Positions 37,307-46,195 of a stretch of 64,000 nucleotides of DNA are shown piece by piece; position 1 is the first letter of the stretch; every line of letters begins with the position of its first letter. The translations under genes and the position numbers were made by a program. The stretch is from Oxalobacteraceae bacterium (GTDB taxonomy: Bacteria > Pseudomonadota > Gammaproteobacteria > Burkholderiales > Burkholderiaceae_D), in assembly GCA_003537575.1 (NCBI GenBank), contig DPRS01000036.1:225-64224 (forward strand), in the 5' to 3' direction. A model generated the notes under the pieces. The model searched no databases. It was given only the letters and a program-made list of their open reading frames with translations, and was not told the DNA's origin.

Positions 37307-37325
37307 TTTATCGCTATCGGATAAA
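37307..37325. promoter_or_regulatory. TTTATC-N7-GATAAA inverted repeat upstream of the TonB-receptor pair
   Basis: A 6-bp inverted repeat 12 nt before the ATG at 37338. It could be an operator for a metal-responsive repressor, but it does not match a Fur or Zur box I can name. Confidence 0.3.
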
Positions 37326-37337
37326 CCTCCGCTTGCC

Positions 37338-37703
37338 ATGTCATCCTCATCAGCCGCCGTCCGCCGACGCTCAGCCCTAAGCGCCTTGTTGCTCGCGCTG
37401 GCGCTGCTGTTCGCGCAATGGCTGGGGCTGGCGCACCGCATCGAACACGCCGGCGTGGCGCAAGCGGCGCAACAAGCGCAAGTGGACGAGTCATCCCGGC
37501 AGGCCGACGCCAGCTACGACAAATCGCTGAATCACTCCTGCGCCCTGCTCGATGCCGCCGCGCTCGCCTCCACCCTGCATTCCCCGGCCGTGAGCCTGGT
37601 GGTACTGCCGGGTGCCCAGGTGCTGGCGCTATGGGTCGCCTTCGCTTCCTGGGATGCCCCCTTCCTGCGCTTTTTTTCCTCTCGCGCCCCACCCCTCGTC
37701 TGA
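37338..37703 (+). CDS. small hypothetical protein (DUF2946-like) upstream of a TonB receptor
   Basis: A 121-residue protein with an N-terminal hydrophobic helix (ALSALLLALALLFAQWLGLAHRIEH), a mid segment NHSCALLDAAALA and a second hydrophobic segment near the end. Small proteins of this shape (DUF2946-like, with His/Cys pairs) are often encoded before metal-linked TonB receptors. It precedes the receptor gene by 85 nt. Function is unknown; the family assignment is by resemblance only. Confidence 0.6.
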   Translation: MSSSSAAVRRRSALSALLLALALLFAQWLGLAHRIEHAGVAQAAQQAQVDESSRQADASYDKSLNHSCALLDAAALASTLHSPAVSLVVLPGAQVLALWVAFASWDAPFLRFFSSRAPPLV

Positions 37704-37788
37704 TCTCCCGCGTCTTTTCCGACTTTCCGTAAAGCGTACGCTCGCCGTGTAGCGGGCCTTCGCTCACTCTTCCATTCAGGGAATCAGC

Positions 37789-39801
37789 ATGAATTTTCAA
37801 CACACGCCCATGGCGCGTGCGATGCTTGCCATCGCCGCGTCCCTGCCGAGCGCCGCCATCGCCCAGGCGCAGCCACAAACCCTGGCACCCGTGGTGGTAA
37901 GCGCCACCCCTTTCAGCGCCAGCGAAGAAGCGCAAATCCTCACCCCGGCAAAAATCCTGGCCGGCAGCGAATTGCGCGACAAGCTCGGTTCATCGCTTGG
38001 CGACACCCTGTCGCGAGAGCTGGGCGTATCGGCCTCGGCTTTCGGCGCGGGCGCATCCCGTCCCGTGATTCGCGGCATGGAAGGGCCGCGCGTCAAGATC
38101 CTGCAGAACGGCATGTCGGTCTCCGACGTCTCCAGCCTGTCCAACGACCACGCGGTCGCCGCCGATTTCGGCACCGCGCGGCAGATCGAAATCCTGCGCG
38201 GGCCGGCGGCGCTGCTGTACGGCTCCGGCGCCATCGGTGGCCTGGTCAACGTCGTCAACGAGCGCATCCCGACCATGCTCCTGCCCAAGCCGGCCGGTGA
38301 AGCGGAATTGCGGGCAAGCTCGGCTGACCGCGGCAAGGCGCTGTCGTTCGCCGTCGACGGCAGCGCCGGCAGCATCGGCCTGCATCTCGACGCCCAGGCG
38401 CGGGAAACCGACGACTACAAGATCCCCGGCCTGGCCGTGCCTGGCGACCCGGCTTCGGCATCCGGCCGTCTGCCCAGTTCCTTCACGCGCCAGCGCAACC
38501 TGGGACTGGGACTTTCCCACGTCGGCGACTGGGGCCATATCGGCGCCTCGGTCGGCGTGCTGGACGACCGTTACGGCATTCCCACCGACGAGCAGGCTTT
38601 CATCGATCTGAGAAAGAACCGCTACGACGCCGATGGCCTGTTCAGAAATCCACTGCCGGGGCTGGACTCCCTCAAGGTCAAGCTCGGCGCCACCGACTAT
38701 CGGCATACGGAAAAGGAACAGGATGGCACGCCCGCCACCGACTTCATCAACCGTGCCGTCGAAACGCGTATCGAGGCTGCGCACTTGCCTATCGCCGGCT
38801 GGCGCGGCAGTTTCGGCATGCAAACCGAGCATAGCAATTACTCGGCGCTGTCGGCTGCTACCGGCACGCCCGACGCCGTGCCGAAAACTCGCTCGACCTC
38901 GCTGGCCGCCTTCCTCGTCGAGGAACGCGACTTCGGTCCGTTGCGCGCCAGCGCCGGCATGCGTCTCGAATCGGTCAAGCGCGAGCCGGATGCAGCCAGC
39001 AGCCTGGCGCGGCGCAGCTTCGACCTGGCGTCGTATTCGGCCGGCGGCCTGTGGCAATTCATGCCTGGCTATGGCGCCGGCGCCACCTGGTCCCTGGCGC
39101 AGCGCGCGCCCTCCACCGAAGAACTGTATTCCAACGGCCCGCACGAATCGACGGCGACCTTCGACATCGGCGACCCGTCGCTTGGCAAGGAAACCTCGCG
39201 CAACCTGGAACTGACTCTGCAGAAAACCGAGGGCCTGGTGCGCTGGAAAGCCAACCTGTTCCATAATGAAGTAGACAACTTCATCTACGGACGCACGCCC
39301 GGCGTCAGCGTCGATGAAGACGGCGCGCCTGCCGCAGACGGCGAATTCGCGCAGCGCTTCTGGTCGCATGGCGACGCCATCATCCGCGGCGCGGAAGCTG
39401 AGATCAGCTACAACTTGCGCGGCCAAGGCTGGTCGCTGCGCGGCTTTGCCGACACTTCGCGCGGCCGCCTGGAGGGCGCCGGCAACCTGCCGCTGCAGCC
39501 GGCCACGCGCTACGGCATGGATATCGGCTATCGCCAGGGCGACTGGCGCGGCGGCGTGTCGCTGCTGCGTGCGCAAAGGCAGGACCGCCTGGCATCGTTC
39601 GAATCCGCGCCCACGCCGGGCTACACGCAAGTCGACGCCAGCCTGTCATGGACGCAACGCCATGGCGGTTCCCGCATCACCTGGTTTGCGCTGGCGAAAA
39701 ACCTGCTGGACGAAGATATCCGCATGTCGACCTCGGTGCTGAAAGACCGCGCGCCGCTGGCCGGTCGCAACCTGGTACTCGGCATGCGCGTGAATTTTTA
39801 G
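37789..39801 (+). CDS. TonB-dependent outer-membrane receptor (ZnuD-like)
   Basis: A 670-residue outer-membrane protein with signal peptide, a plug domain (GDTLSRELGVSASAFGAGASRPVIRG, then VKILQNGMSVSDVSSLSNDHAV) and a C-terminal barrel ending in NLVLGMRVNF, with the terminal Phe needed for assembly. The plug resembles the zinc receptor ZnuD, but I see no His-rich loop that would prove the substrate. AGGGAATCAGC precedes the ATG. TonB-ExbBD energy would be required; an exbBD pair is at 2.1-3.2 kb. Confidence 0.9.
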   Translation: MNFQHTPMARAMLAIAASLPSAAIAQAQPQTLAPVVVSATPFSASEEAQILTPAKILAGSELRDKLGSSLGDTLSRELGVSASAFGAGASRPVIRGMEGPRVKILQNGMSVSDVSSLSNDHAVAADFGTARQIEILRGPAALLYGSGAIGGLVNVVNERIPTMLLPKPAGEAELRASSADRGKALSFAVDGSAGSIGLHLDAQARETDDYKIPGLAVPGDPASASGRLPSSFTRQRNLGLGLSHVGDWGHIGASVGVLDDRYGIPTDEQAFIDLRKNRYDADGLFRNPLPGLDSLKVKLGATDYRHTEKEQDGTPATDFINRAVETRIEAAHLPIAGWRGSFGMQTEHSNYSALSAATGTPDAVPKTRSTSLAAFLVEERDFGPLRASAGMRLESVKREPDAASSLARRSFDLASYSAGGLWQFMPGYGAGATWSLAQRAPSTEELYSNGPHESTATFDIGDPSLGKETSRNLELTLQKTEGLVRWKANLFHNEVDNFIYGRTPGVSVDEDGAPAADGEFAQRFWSHGDAIIRGAEAEISYNLRGQGWSLRGFADTSRGRLEGAGNLPLQPATRYGMDIGYRQGDWRGGVSLLRAQRQDRLASFESAPTPGYTQVDASLSWTQRHGGSRITWFALAKNLLDEDIRMSTSVLKDRAPLAGRNLVLGMRVNF

Positions 39802-39820
39802 GAGCGCAGCCTCTGCCGCG

Positions 39821-40585
39821 TCAGGTGGCGAGCATATTCGCGCACGCCACCTCCAGCAAGTTGGCGATGCGCTTGCGCATGCGCGCCGCATGCGAGCCAT
39901 TCCAGTACACGTGGCCGCAAGCGTTACAGCGCCGGAAATCGTTCTGGCAGGCCGCGCTATGCGCGGGCAGTTGCTGTTCCACCGCATCCTTGGGCACGGC
40001 TTCCAGCAAGCCGTTGCAATCCAGGCAGCGCGACAAGGGCCTGGCTTGCCCGGCCAACTGGTAGCGCCTCATCACCTCGAGCAGTTGCGCGTCGCTGGCG
40101 GTCGGATACACATAGCAGCCGCGCGCGATCGTCTTGCGCATCAGCAGATCGCGATCGCGCGTGAGCACGATGCGCTCCTCCTGCACGGCAAGGCGGACGA
40201 TTTCTTCGTCGGCGAAATCATTACGGTAGAGAACATCGAACCCGAGCATGCGCAGATCGCGCGCCAGGCGCCCCATATGCGCATCGGCGACAAAGACGGT
40301 CGGTCCCGGCGGCTGCAAGGATAGCGGCAACGCGGCATCAGGCGCCAGGGCAGCAAAGTGCGGATAGACACTGACACGCTCCTGTTCGCGCAAGCGATGG
40401 GAAAAATCGACCGCCTGGCTATCGACGAGAATCATCGCAACCTCGGTATGCGGCACGCCGAACGCTTCGATCATGTGTTTGACGCTGGCATCTCGGGAAC
40501 AGGCATGTTCAAAGCAGCATTGCCGATGCCGCGGAGCCACGAACAAATTGAGCTCGGCATAAAAACGAAACCAGGCGTTGGCCAC
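39821..40585 (-). CDS. Mut7-C RNase domain protein with N-terminal ubiquitin-like domain
   Basis: A 254-residue protein. Residues 1-80 have the ubiquitin-like Mut7-C-associated fold (FRFYAELNLFV and SVYPHFAAL); residues from 95 have the PIN-like Mut7-C domain (FVADAHMGRLARDLRMLGFDVLYRNDFADEEIVRLA and RIVLTRDRDLLMRK) with acidic catalytic residues, and a zinc ribbon with CLDCNG and CNACGHVYW. A predicted RNase of unknown target. The start is a GTG at 40585. It converges with the TonB-receptor gene. Confidence 0.87.
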   Translation of the reverse strand: MANAWFRFYAELNLFVAPRHRQCCFEHACSRDASVKHMIEAFGVPHTEVAMILVDSQAVDFSHRLREQERVSVYPHFAALAPDAALPLSLQPPGPTVFVADAHMGRLARDLRMLGFDVLYRNDFADEEIVRLAVQEERIVLTRDRDLLMRKTIARGCYVYPTASDAQLLEVMRRYQLAGQARPLSRCLDCNGLLEAVPKDAVEQQLPAHSAACQNDFRRCNACGHVYWNGSHAARMRKRIANLLEVACANMLAT

Positions 40586-40653
40586 GGCATGCCCGCTTGC
40601 GCATCAGAAACGCGATGCCGGCATTCCGCGGCAGCACATGGAGCCGGAGCGCC

Positions 40654-41211
40654 TCAAGCCGCGCTGGCGGAATGCCGGGCAGCCTTATCGAACTGCCTGG
40701 CCGCGGCGATGAAACTGGTTTCAAGCGTATCGAGCACTTGCCGGGTGGCCTGCGCAACTTGCTCGCAACCGGCATTGGCGTGGTCGAAACCCAGCCGCAT
40801 CGCCGGAATGAAATGGCCATATCCGCCGGAAGCATTGCGCGAAACATCTGCGACCAGTTCCGCAACTTCGGTGCTGGCTTCGGTAATTTGAACACCTAGC
40901 AAGCCAATCAGCTCGGATTGCGTGCCGGCGGCAATTCCAGCCACATTGCAGGCATAGGATGCGGCGTTTCGCGATGATGCCTGAGCTTGCATGGTTGCCA
41001 TCGCGGCCAGTTCCTGCGAATTACGGGCCCGCAAGCCTTTTCTGAGCATTTTCTCTGCTGCACGCAACGAGGTCCGGGCTGCGGTGGAATTCAAATTCGC
41101 GATTTTTTGCGCACTTTCCAGCAGTTTTCCTCCCAGAGCCGTATTCAGGTCAATCTGAATCTCGGCATTGTTCTGGCTGGCATCGGAAAAATGATCACGT
41201 ATCGTCAGCAT
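40654..41211 (-). CDS. phasin family protein
   Basis: A 185-residue, Ala-rich, all-helical protein without signal or membrane helix (ALGGKLLESAQKIANLNSTAARTSLRAAEKMLRKGL and SRNAASYACNVAGIAAGTQSEL), the pattern of the phasin family that coats polyhydroxyalkanoate granules. AAGGAG precedes the ATG. No PHA synthase is adjacent. It is a divergent or extra phasin; stress-related functions are possible. Confidence 0.75.
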   Translation of the reverse strand: MLTIRDHFSDASQNNAEIQIDLNTALGGKLLESAQKIANLNSTAARTSLRAAEKMLRKGLRARNSQELAAMATMQAQASSRNAASYACNVAGIAAGTQSELIGLLGVQITEASTEVAELVADVSRNASGGYGHFIPAMRLGFDHANAGCEQVAQATRQVLDTLETSFIAAARQFDKAARHSASAA

Positions 41212-41307
41212 GATGGACTCCTTCGCAACTACAATCAGTTTATTGTAGGAGCCATGCCTGTGAAATCAAGCACAATCTTGTGCGACGCACCAGGCAAGTT
41301 TTGCCAT

Positions 41308-42564
41308 CTAGTTCCTATCGGAACCAGGCGCATTACCGAGCCACTTCACTAATCCTGCGCCCGCCGCACGGCCGCTGGCGAAACAGGCGGTCAGCAAATA
41401 ACCGCCGGTAGGAGCTTCCCAGTCGAGCATCTCGCCCGCGACAAATACGCCGGGCACAGCGGTGAGCATGAGATTTTGATCGAGGCTGTCAAACCGCACG
41501 CCGCCGGCAGTGCTGATCGCTTCGGCAACAGGCCGGGGCGCGCTCACTGTGACCGGCAAGGCCTTGATGGTGGCCGCCAGCGTAGCCGGATCGGCGAATT
41601 GTTCCTTGCGCAGGACTTCGTGCAGCAAGGCTGCCTTGACGCCGGCAATGCCGACGCGGCTTTGCAGATGGCTTGATAGCGACCGCGAGCCGCGCGGATG
41701 GCTGACTTCGGCCAGCACCCGCGCGGCATCGCGTCCGGGCGCCAGATCGAGCGTGAAAGTGGCGCTGCCGTGCGCATTGATGTGTTCGCGCAGCCGTTGT
41801 GAAAACGCGTAAATCAGGCTACCTTCGACGCCATGCGCGCTGATCACCATTTCTCCCTGCCGCTGTTCGGTGCGGCCCTGCGCATCGGTAAACGTCAGCG
41901 CCACCGATTTGAGCGAAGCGCCGGCAAATTTCTCGCGCAGATGCGCGCTCCAGGCAACCTCGAAGCCGCAATTGGCAGGCTGCAGCGGCGCCACGCCTAC
42001 GCCGCGCTGCGTCAACCAGGGCAGCCAGGCGCCATCCGACCCCAGCTGCGGCCAGCTGGCGCCACCCAGGGCCAGCACCGTCGCCTGCGGCTTGATCGAA
42101 ATTTCGCCATTCGGGCTGGCCAGCAGCAATGCGTCGTCGGCATCCCAGCCCAGCCAGCGGTGACGCGCGTGCAGACGCACGCCGGCGCCGCGCAGGCGAT
42201 GCAGCCAGGCCCGCAGCAGCGGCGCGGCTTTCATCTGCGTGGGGAATACCCGGCCCGAGCTGCCGATAAAGGTCTCGATGCCAAGGCCATGCACCCAGCT
42301 CCGCAAGGCATCTGGCGGCAAGCCGTCGAGCAAGGCCTGCAGCTGCGGCCGGCGCTCCCCATAGCGGGCGCAGAACGCTTCGTAGGCCTCGCTGTGCGTG
42401 ATATTCAAGCCACCGATGCCGGCCCGCAGAAACTTGCGTCCAAACGAAGGCATGGCATCGTAAACATCGACCTGCATTCCTGCCTGAACCAGCACTTCTG
42501 CCGCCATCAGCCCGGCCGGTCCCCCACCGATGACGGCAACTTGCGGAGCGATGTGATCAGGCAT
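41308..42564 (-). CDS. NAD(P)/FAD-dependent oxidoreductase, BaiN/HI0933 type
   Basis: A 418-residue flavoprotein with the dinucleotide fold VAVIGGGPAGLMAAEVLVQAGMQVDVYDA, the HI0933 family sequence KFLRAGIGGLNITHSE, ATVLALGGASWPQLGSDG, and a C-terminal FAD segment GVFVAGEMLDWEAPTGGYLLTACFASGRAAG. The substrate of these proteins in proteobacteria is unknown. It is separated from the pseudouridine synthase gene upstream by about 50 nt on the same strand. Confidence 0.9.
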   Translation of the reverse strand: MPDHIAPQVAVIGGGPAGLMAAEVLVQAGMQVDVYDAMPSFGRKFLRAGIGGLNITHSEAYEAFCARYGERRPQLQALLDGLPPDALRSWVHGLGIETFIGSSGRVFPTQMKAAPLLRAWLHRLRGAGVRLHARHRWLGWDADDALLLASPNGEISIKPQATVLALGGASWPQLGSDGAWLPWLTQRGVGVAPLQPANCGFEVAWSAHLREKFAGASLKSVALTFTDAQGRTEQRQGEMVISAHGVEGSLIYAFSQRLREHINAHGSATFTLDLAPGRDAARVLAEVSHPRGSRSLSSHLQSRVGIAGVKAALLHEVLRKEQFADPATLAATIKALPVTVSAPRPVAEAISTAGGVRFDSLDQNLMLTAVPGVFVAGEMLDWEAPTGGYLLTACFASGRAAGAGLVKWLGNAPGSDRN

Positions 42565-42617
42565 GGAAGTCAGCAGGCAAAAATTTGAACAAGCGACATT
42601 TTAAGCGTTTCAAGCGC

Positions 42618-43340
42618 TCATGCCGCCGGCGCCAGCAAGTCCAGCTGCGCCTGCTCGAGGAAACACCATTCGCCCTCCGCCAGCTCCAGCGCCTCCAGCG
42701 TGAGGCCGCCGATGGCAGTGCGGCACAAGGCGCTGCAATGGTTGCCGGCCGCCGCCAGCATGCGCTTGACCTGGTGGTACTTGCCCTGCTCCAGAACGAT
42801 TTCCAGCCGATGCGCGTCCAGCATGTCGCAACGAATCGCGGCCAGGGGTGCCGGCTCGTCATGCAGCTGCACGCCACCCAGCAAATGCGCGATCAATTCC
42901 GGCGTCACCGGATCATGGGTGGTAGCCACGTACAGCTTGGGCACGTGGCGCCGCGGCGAGGATTGCGCATGGATGAAAGCGCCGTCGTCGGACAGCAGCA
43001 GCAAGCCGGTGGTGTCATGATCGAGCCGGCCCACCGGCTGCACCTCGCGCCAGGAAAACTGTTCCGGCAACAAGGTCAGCACGCCCGGATGATGGCTGGG
43101 CTTGCGCGAGCATTCGAAATTGGCCGGCTTGTTAATCGCGATATAGACATGCTCGCGATAAGTCCATTCCTCACCGAAGACGGAAAACACCAGGCCGTCG
43201 GTATCGAAACTGGCGCGGTAATCCGTGACGACGTCGCCACCGACCGACACATCGCCCTCGGCGATCAGTTGGCGGCAATACTTGCGGGTGCCGAATCCCT
43301 GCGACTGCAGGATGCGGTCCAGGCTTGAACGAGAACTCAT
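42618..43340 (-). CDS. 16S rRNA pseudouridine synthase, RsuA family
   Basis: A 240-residue protein with an S4-type N-terminal RNA-binding segment (LDRILQSQGFGTRKYCRQLIAEGDVSVGG) and the catalytic motif VGRLDHDTTGLLLLSDDG with its essential Asp, then KLYVATTHDPV and LEQGKYHQVKRMLAAAGN. This matches RsuA, which modifies U516 of 16S rRNA. It is followed by the BaiN-type gene and preceded by a second pseudouridine synthase gene on the same strand. Confidence 0.92.
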   Translation of the reverse strand: MSSRSSLDRILQSQGFGTRKYCRQLIAEGDVSVGGDVVTDYRASFDTDGLVFSVFGEEWTYREHVYIAINKPANFECSRKPSHHPGVLTLLPEQFSWREVQPVGRLDHDTTGLLLLSDDGAFIHAQSSPRRHVPKLYVATTHDPVTPELIAHLLGGVQLHDEPAPLAAIRCDMLDAHRLEIVLEQGKYHQVKRMLAAAGNHCSALCRTAIGGLTLEALELAEGEWCFLEQAQLDLLAPAA

Positions 43341-43399
43341 GGAAGTCAGGAAAAATCAGGATATTGCGGAGAAAGCGGCATTGTATGCCGCAATGCGGT

Positions 43400-44320
43400 T
43401 CAAGTCGCGACTTCCAGCGTTCTTTCGCTGGCAAAGCGGCGCAAGCGGCCGGTCAATGGATCGGTAAAGGCGATTTCCCGCGCCAGCAATTGCAAAGGCC
43501 GGGAAACGTCATCACCCTTGCAAGGCAAGGCCACCGGATAGAAAGCGTCATTCACGATCGGCATGCCCAGCGCCGCCATGTGCAGGCGCAACTGGTGCTT
43601 CCTGCCAGTGACCGGACGCAGGCGGTACAGGCTCACGGCGCCGCGATTTTCCAGCACGTCGATATGCGTTTCCGAATTCGGCTCGCCTTCGGCTTCCATC
43701 ATGCAGATGAAGGGTTCGCCATCGACCATACGGCTGCGCCGAGTCAGTGGAAAAGCCAGTTCAGGCCGCGTCGGCGCCAGCGCTTCATACACCTTGTCCA
43801 TGGCGCGCTTCTGGAACATCGACTGGTAAATGCCGCGGGTGGCACGGTTATGCGAAAACAGCACCACTCCCGCGGTTTCGCGGTCCAACCGGTGGATTGG
43901 CGTCAGCTCATGCAGGCCGGTCTTGTGCTTCAGGCGCACCAGCAGGGTTTCGCGCACAAAACGTCCGGTCGGAATCACCGGCAAAAAATGCGGCTTGTCG
44001 GCCACCAGGATATGCTCGTCCTGGTACAGGATCTTCTCGGCAAAGGGAATCGGCGTCTCTTGCGCCAGCTCGCGGTAATAGAAAATGCAGGTGCCGCGCC
44101 GGTAAGGACTGTGGGGCCGCAAGGGTTCGCCTTGCAAGTCCACAACCTCGCCCCTTTCCATACGTGCAGCCCAGTCGGCCTCGGTCACCGCCGGAAAGCG
44201 CGCCGCCATGAAGGCCAGCATGTTGACCCAATTGCCTTCCCCCAGCCACAGATGACTGGCGGAGACGCCGTCGCGCACCGGCAAGGGCGCAATCAGTTTC
44301 CGTCGCTTGGAGCGGCTCAT
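43400..44320 (-). CDS. RluA family pseudouridine synthase
   Basis: A 306-residue protein with the RluA-type catalytic motif PIHRLDRETAGVVLFSHN, the family segment DKPHFLPVIPTGRFVRETLL, and C-terminal VTGRKHQLRLHMAALGMPIVND. The N-terminal 60 residues (HLWLGEGNWVNMLAFMAARFPAVTEADW) are S4-like but atypical. The RNA target is unknown. Next to the RsuA-type gene on the same strand. Confidence 0.9.
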   Translation of the reverse strand: MSRSKRRKLIAPLPVRDGVSASHLWLGEGNWVNMLAFMAARFPAVTEADWAARMERGEVVDLQGEPLRPHSPYRRGTCIFYYRELAQETPIPFAEKILYQDEHILVADKPHFLPVIPTGRFVRETLLVRLKHKTGLHELTPIHRLDRETAGVVLFSHNRATRGIYQSMFQKRAMDKVYEALAPTRPELAFPLTRRSRMVDGEPFICMMEAEGEPNSETHIDVLENRGAVSLYRLRPVTGRKHQLRLHMAALGMPIVNDAFYPVALPCKGDDVSRPLQLLAREIAFTDPLTGRLRRFASERTLEVAT

Positions 44321-44336
44321 TTTTCGCCCCGCCCTC

Positions 44337-44801
44337 TCACCATAATTTGAAGGGATGCGCGATCAGGCTGGAGTTGAAATAGCGCGCATCGTCCGTGACT
44401 TCCAACCCTATCCACTCGGGCAGTTCAATCGCCTGATCGGCGCTGTCCAGCTCCACCTCGGCCACCACCAGGCCAAGATTCTCGCCGAGGAATTCATCGA
44501 CTTCCCAGCGCATGCCCTTGCATTCCAGGGTATATCGGCGTTTTTCAATGAGCGGCTTCAGGCACAGCCCATCCAGCATTGCCGCAGCATCGTCCGGAGG
44601 AATCTCATATTCGAACTCAGGTCGCGCGATGCCGATCGCCATGCCCTTGATCGTGATAAAAGCCCGTTCGCCGGCGATGCGCACGCGCACGGTGCGCGCC
44701 TTATCCGTCGACAGATAACCCTGGCGATACAGGACGCCCACGGCAGCCCGCTTCCAGGCGTCGCCGGTAACGAGAAATTTGCGTTCGATTTCGATGGCCA
44801 T
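44337..44801 (-). CDS. CYTH domain protein (triphosphate tunnel enzyme family)
   Basis: From ATG 44801 the 154-residue protein starts with the family signature MAIEIERKFLV (ExExK) and continues with QGYLSTDKARTVRVRIAGERAFITIKG, FEYEIP, RRYTLECKGMRWEVDEF and VAEVELDSA. CYTH enzymes hydrolyse inorganic or organic triphosphates; bacterial members often act on tripolyphosphate. It lies 17 nt before the RluA-type gene on the same strand and is divergent from the exopolysaccharide locus. Confidence 0.92.
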   Translation of the reverse strand: MAIEIERKFLVTGDAWKRAAVGVLYRQGYLSTDKARTVRVRIAGERAFITIKGMAIGIARPEFEYEIPPDDAAAMLDGLCLKPLIEKRRYTLECKGMRWEVDEFLGENLGLVVAEVELDSADQAIELPEWIGLEVTDDARYFNSSLIAHPFKLW

Positions 44802-45095
44802 GACTTGCCTGTAAATAGTGAAGCAAGAGGATAGCAAAGAATGAGCGAAGCGGCGCGCAAGCCGCGCACTGAAGATCCGCCCTCCCTGTCAAACAGGCAA
44901 GCGCGATACCGTCGAAACAAGGCAAGGACATTAATGCTGTGACTCCGCGATACAACATTGCTCCATTTGCATTATTGTTAAGGTATTATCACAATATGAA
45001 CCTCGGGCCGCCTGCCGGACATCCACAGCTTCATTCCCTGATCCGGCCTGCGGCTTCATTCCACACCAGCCTGACTCGCCTCCGGCCATCTGACC

Positions 45096-45347
45096 ATGCA
45101 AGCGATTGAAGAACTAAAAAGCATTCTGACCGAAACACTGAATCTGGGCGAACGGGGCAAAAGCCTGAGCGCGCACTCCCCCCTGCTCGGCAGCCTGCCG
45201 GAACTCGACTCCATGGCCGTCATTCACCTCATTACTGCGCTTGAAGATCGCTTTGGCATCTCCGTGCACGATGACGACATCAGCGCCAGCACTTTTGAAA
45301 CGCTAGGCAGCCTGGCGGCCTTCGTTGACGGCAAACTGGCGCAATGA
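45096..45347 (+). CDS. acyl carrier protein of the XrtA locus
   Basis: An 83-residue acidic helical protein with the phosphopantetheine attachment motif ELDSMAV (Ser in DSM), typical of acyl carrier proteins. Its stop overlaps the next gene's start (ATGA), so it is coupled to the hydrolase genes. Together with the acyl-CoA ligase at 57.5 kb it probably forms an acyl-transfer step in the XrtA-associated pathway, whose product is not established. Confidence 0.88.
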   Translation: MQAIEELKSILTETLNLGERGKSLSAHSPLLGSLPELDSMAVIHLITALEDRFGISVHDDDISASTFETLGSLAAFVDGKLAQ

Positions 45348-46195
45348 ACACGCCGTCGGGGCTCCCCGCAGCCAGGCCGTTTTTTCTCGATGCCGAGCCT
45401 GGCGCGCGCTTTTGCCTGTACCACCCGCCGATGCCTGGTGCGGAGTGCCGGGGCGCCCTGATCTACGTCCATCCCTTTGCCGAGGAAATGAACAAATCCC
45501 GGCGCATGGCCGCGTTGCAAGCCAGGGAATTCGCCGCCTGCGGCTATGCCGTCCTGCAAATCGATTTGTTCGGCTGCGGCGACAGCAGCGGCGAATTTGC
45601 CGAGGCGCGCTGGGAAATCTGGAAGCAGGATCTGGCCGCCGCCCATGCCTGGTTGCGCCGGACAACCCAGGCGCCTGTGAGCCTGTGGGGCCTGCGCCTG
45701 GGAGCGCTGCTGGCGCTGGATTTTGCCGGTGAATTTCAAGACGAGATCCGCAGCCTGCTGTTGTGGCAACCGGTCTTGCGCGGCGAAGTATTCCTGACGC
45801 AATTCCTGCGACTGCAACTGGCGGCGGACATGCTCGCCGGCCAGGCACAAGGCGAATCCGGCACACGCGCCTTGCGCGGCAAGTTGCAAGCTGGCGAGCA
45901 TGTGGAAATCGCCGGCTATACGCTCGCCCCCGCGCTGGTGCATGCCATCGATGCCGCAAATGCCGCAAGCCTCGCGCCGCCAGGCTGCGTGGTCCACTGG
46001 TTCGAACTCATGCAAGAGCCGGATCGTCCCCTGCCTCCTCCTGCAGCCCGCCTGGTCGCGGCATGGCAGCAAAGCGCCGTCGAATTGTTCGTGCATCAAG
46101 TGCAATGTTCCGCATTCTGGCTGTCGCAGGAAATCGTCGAATGCCCTGAACTTCTCACCGCCACGCCCGCCGGCTTCGGCGCCATCCCGGCATGA
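45344..46195 (+). CDS. hydrolase 2, exosortase A system-associated
   Basis: A 283-residue alpha/beta hydrolase-fold protein with YVHPFAEEMNKSRRM and IDLFGCGDSSGEFA, matching the hydrolase 2 family found in XrtA loci. At the nucleophile elbow the usual G-x-S-x-G reads GLRLG (residues 116-120), so the serine is replaced by arginine; catalysis may be lost or reassigned. It overlaps the acyl carrier protein gene and the next hydrolase gene by ATGA each. Confidence 0.9.
   Translation: MNTPSGLPAARPFFLDAEPGARFCLYHPPMPGAECRGALIYVHPFAEEMNKSRRMAALQAREFAACGYAVLQIDLFGCGDSSGEFAEARWEIWKQDLAAAHAWLRRTTQAPVSLWGLRLGALLALDFAGEFQDEIRSLLLWQPVLRGEVFLTQFLRLQLAADMLAGQAQGESGTRALRGKLQAGEHVEIAGYTLAPALVHAIDAANAASLAPPGCVVHWFELMQEPDRPLPPPAARLVAAWQQSAVELFVHQVQCSAFWLSQEIVECPELLTATPAGFGAIPA

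Noticed and set aside
37789..39801. Naming the TonB receptor znuD
   Set aside because: The plug domain resembles ZnuD but no His-rich zinc loop or clear Zur site was seen, so the substrate is left open.
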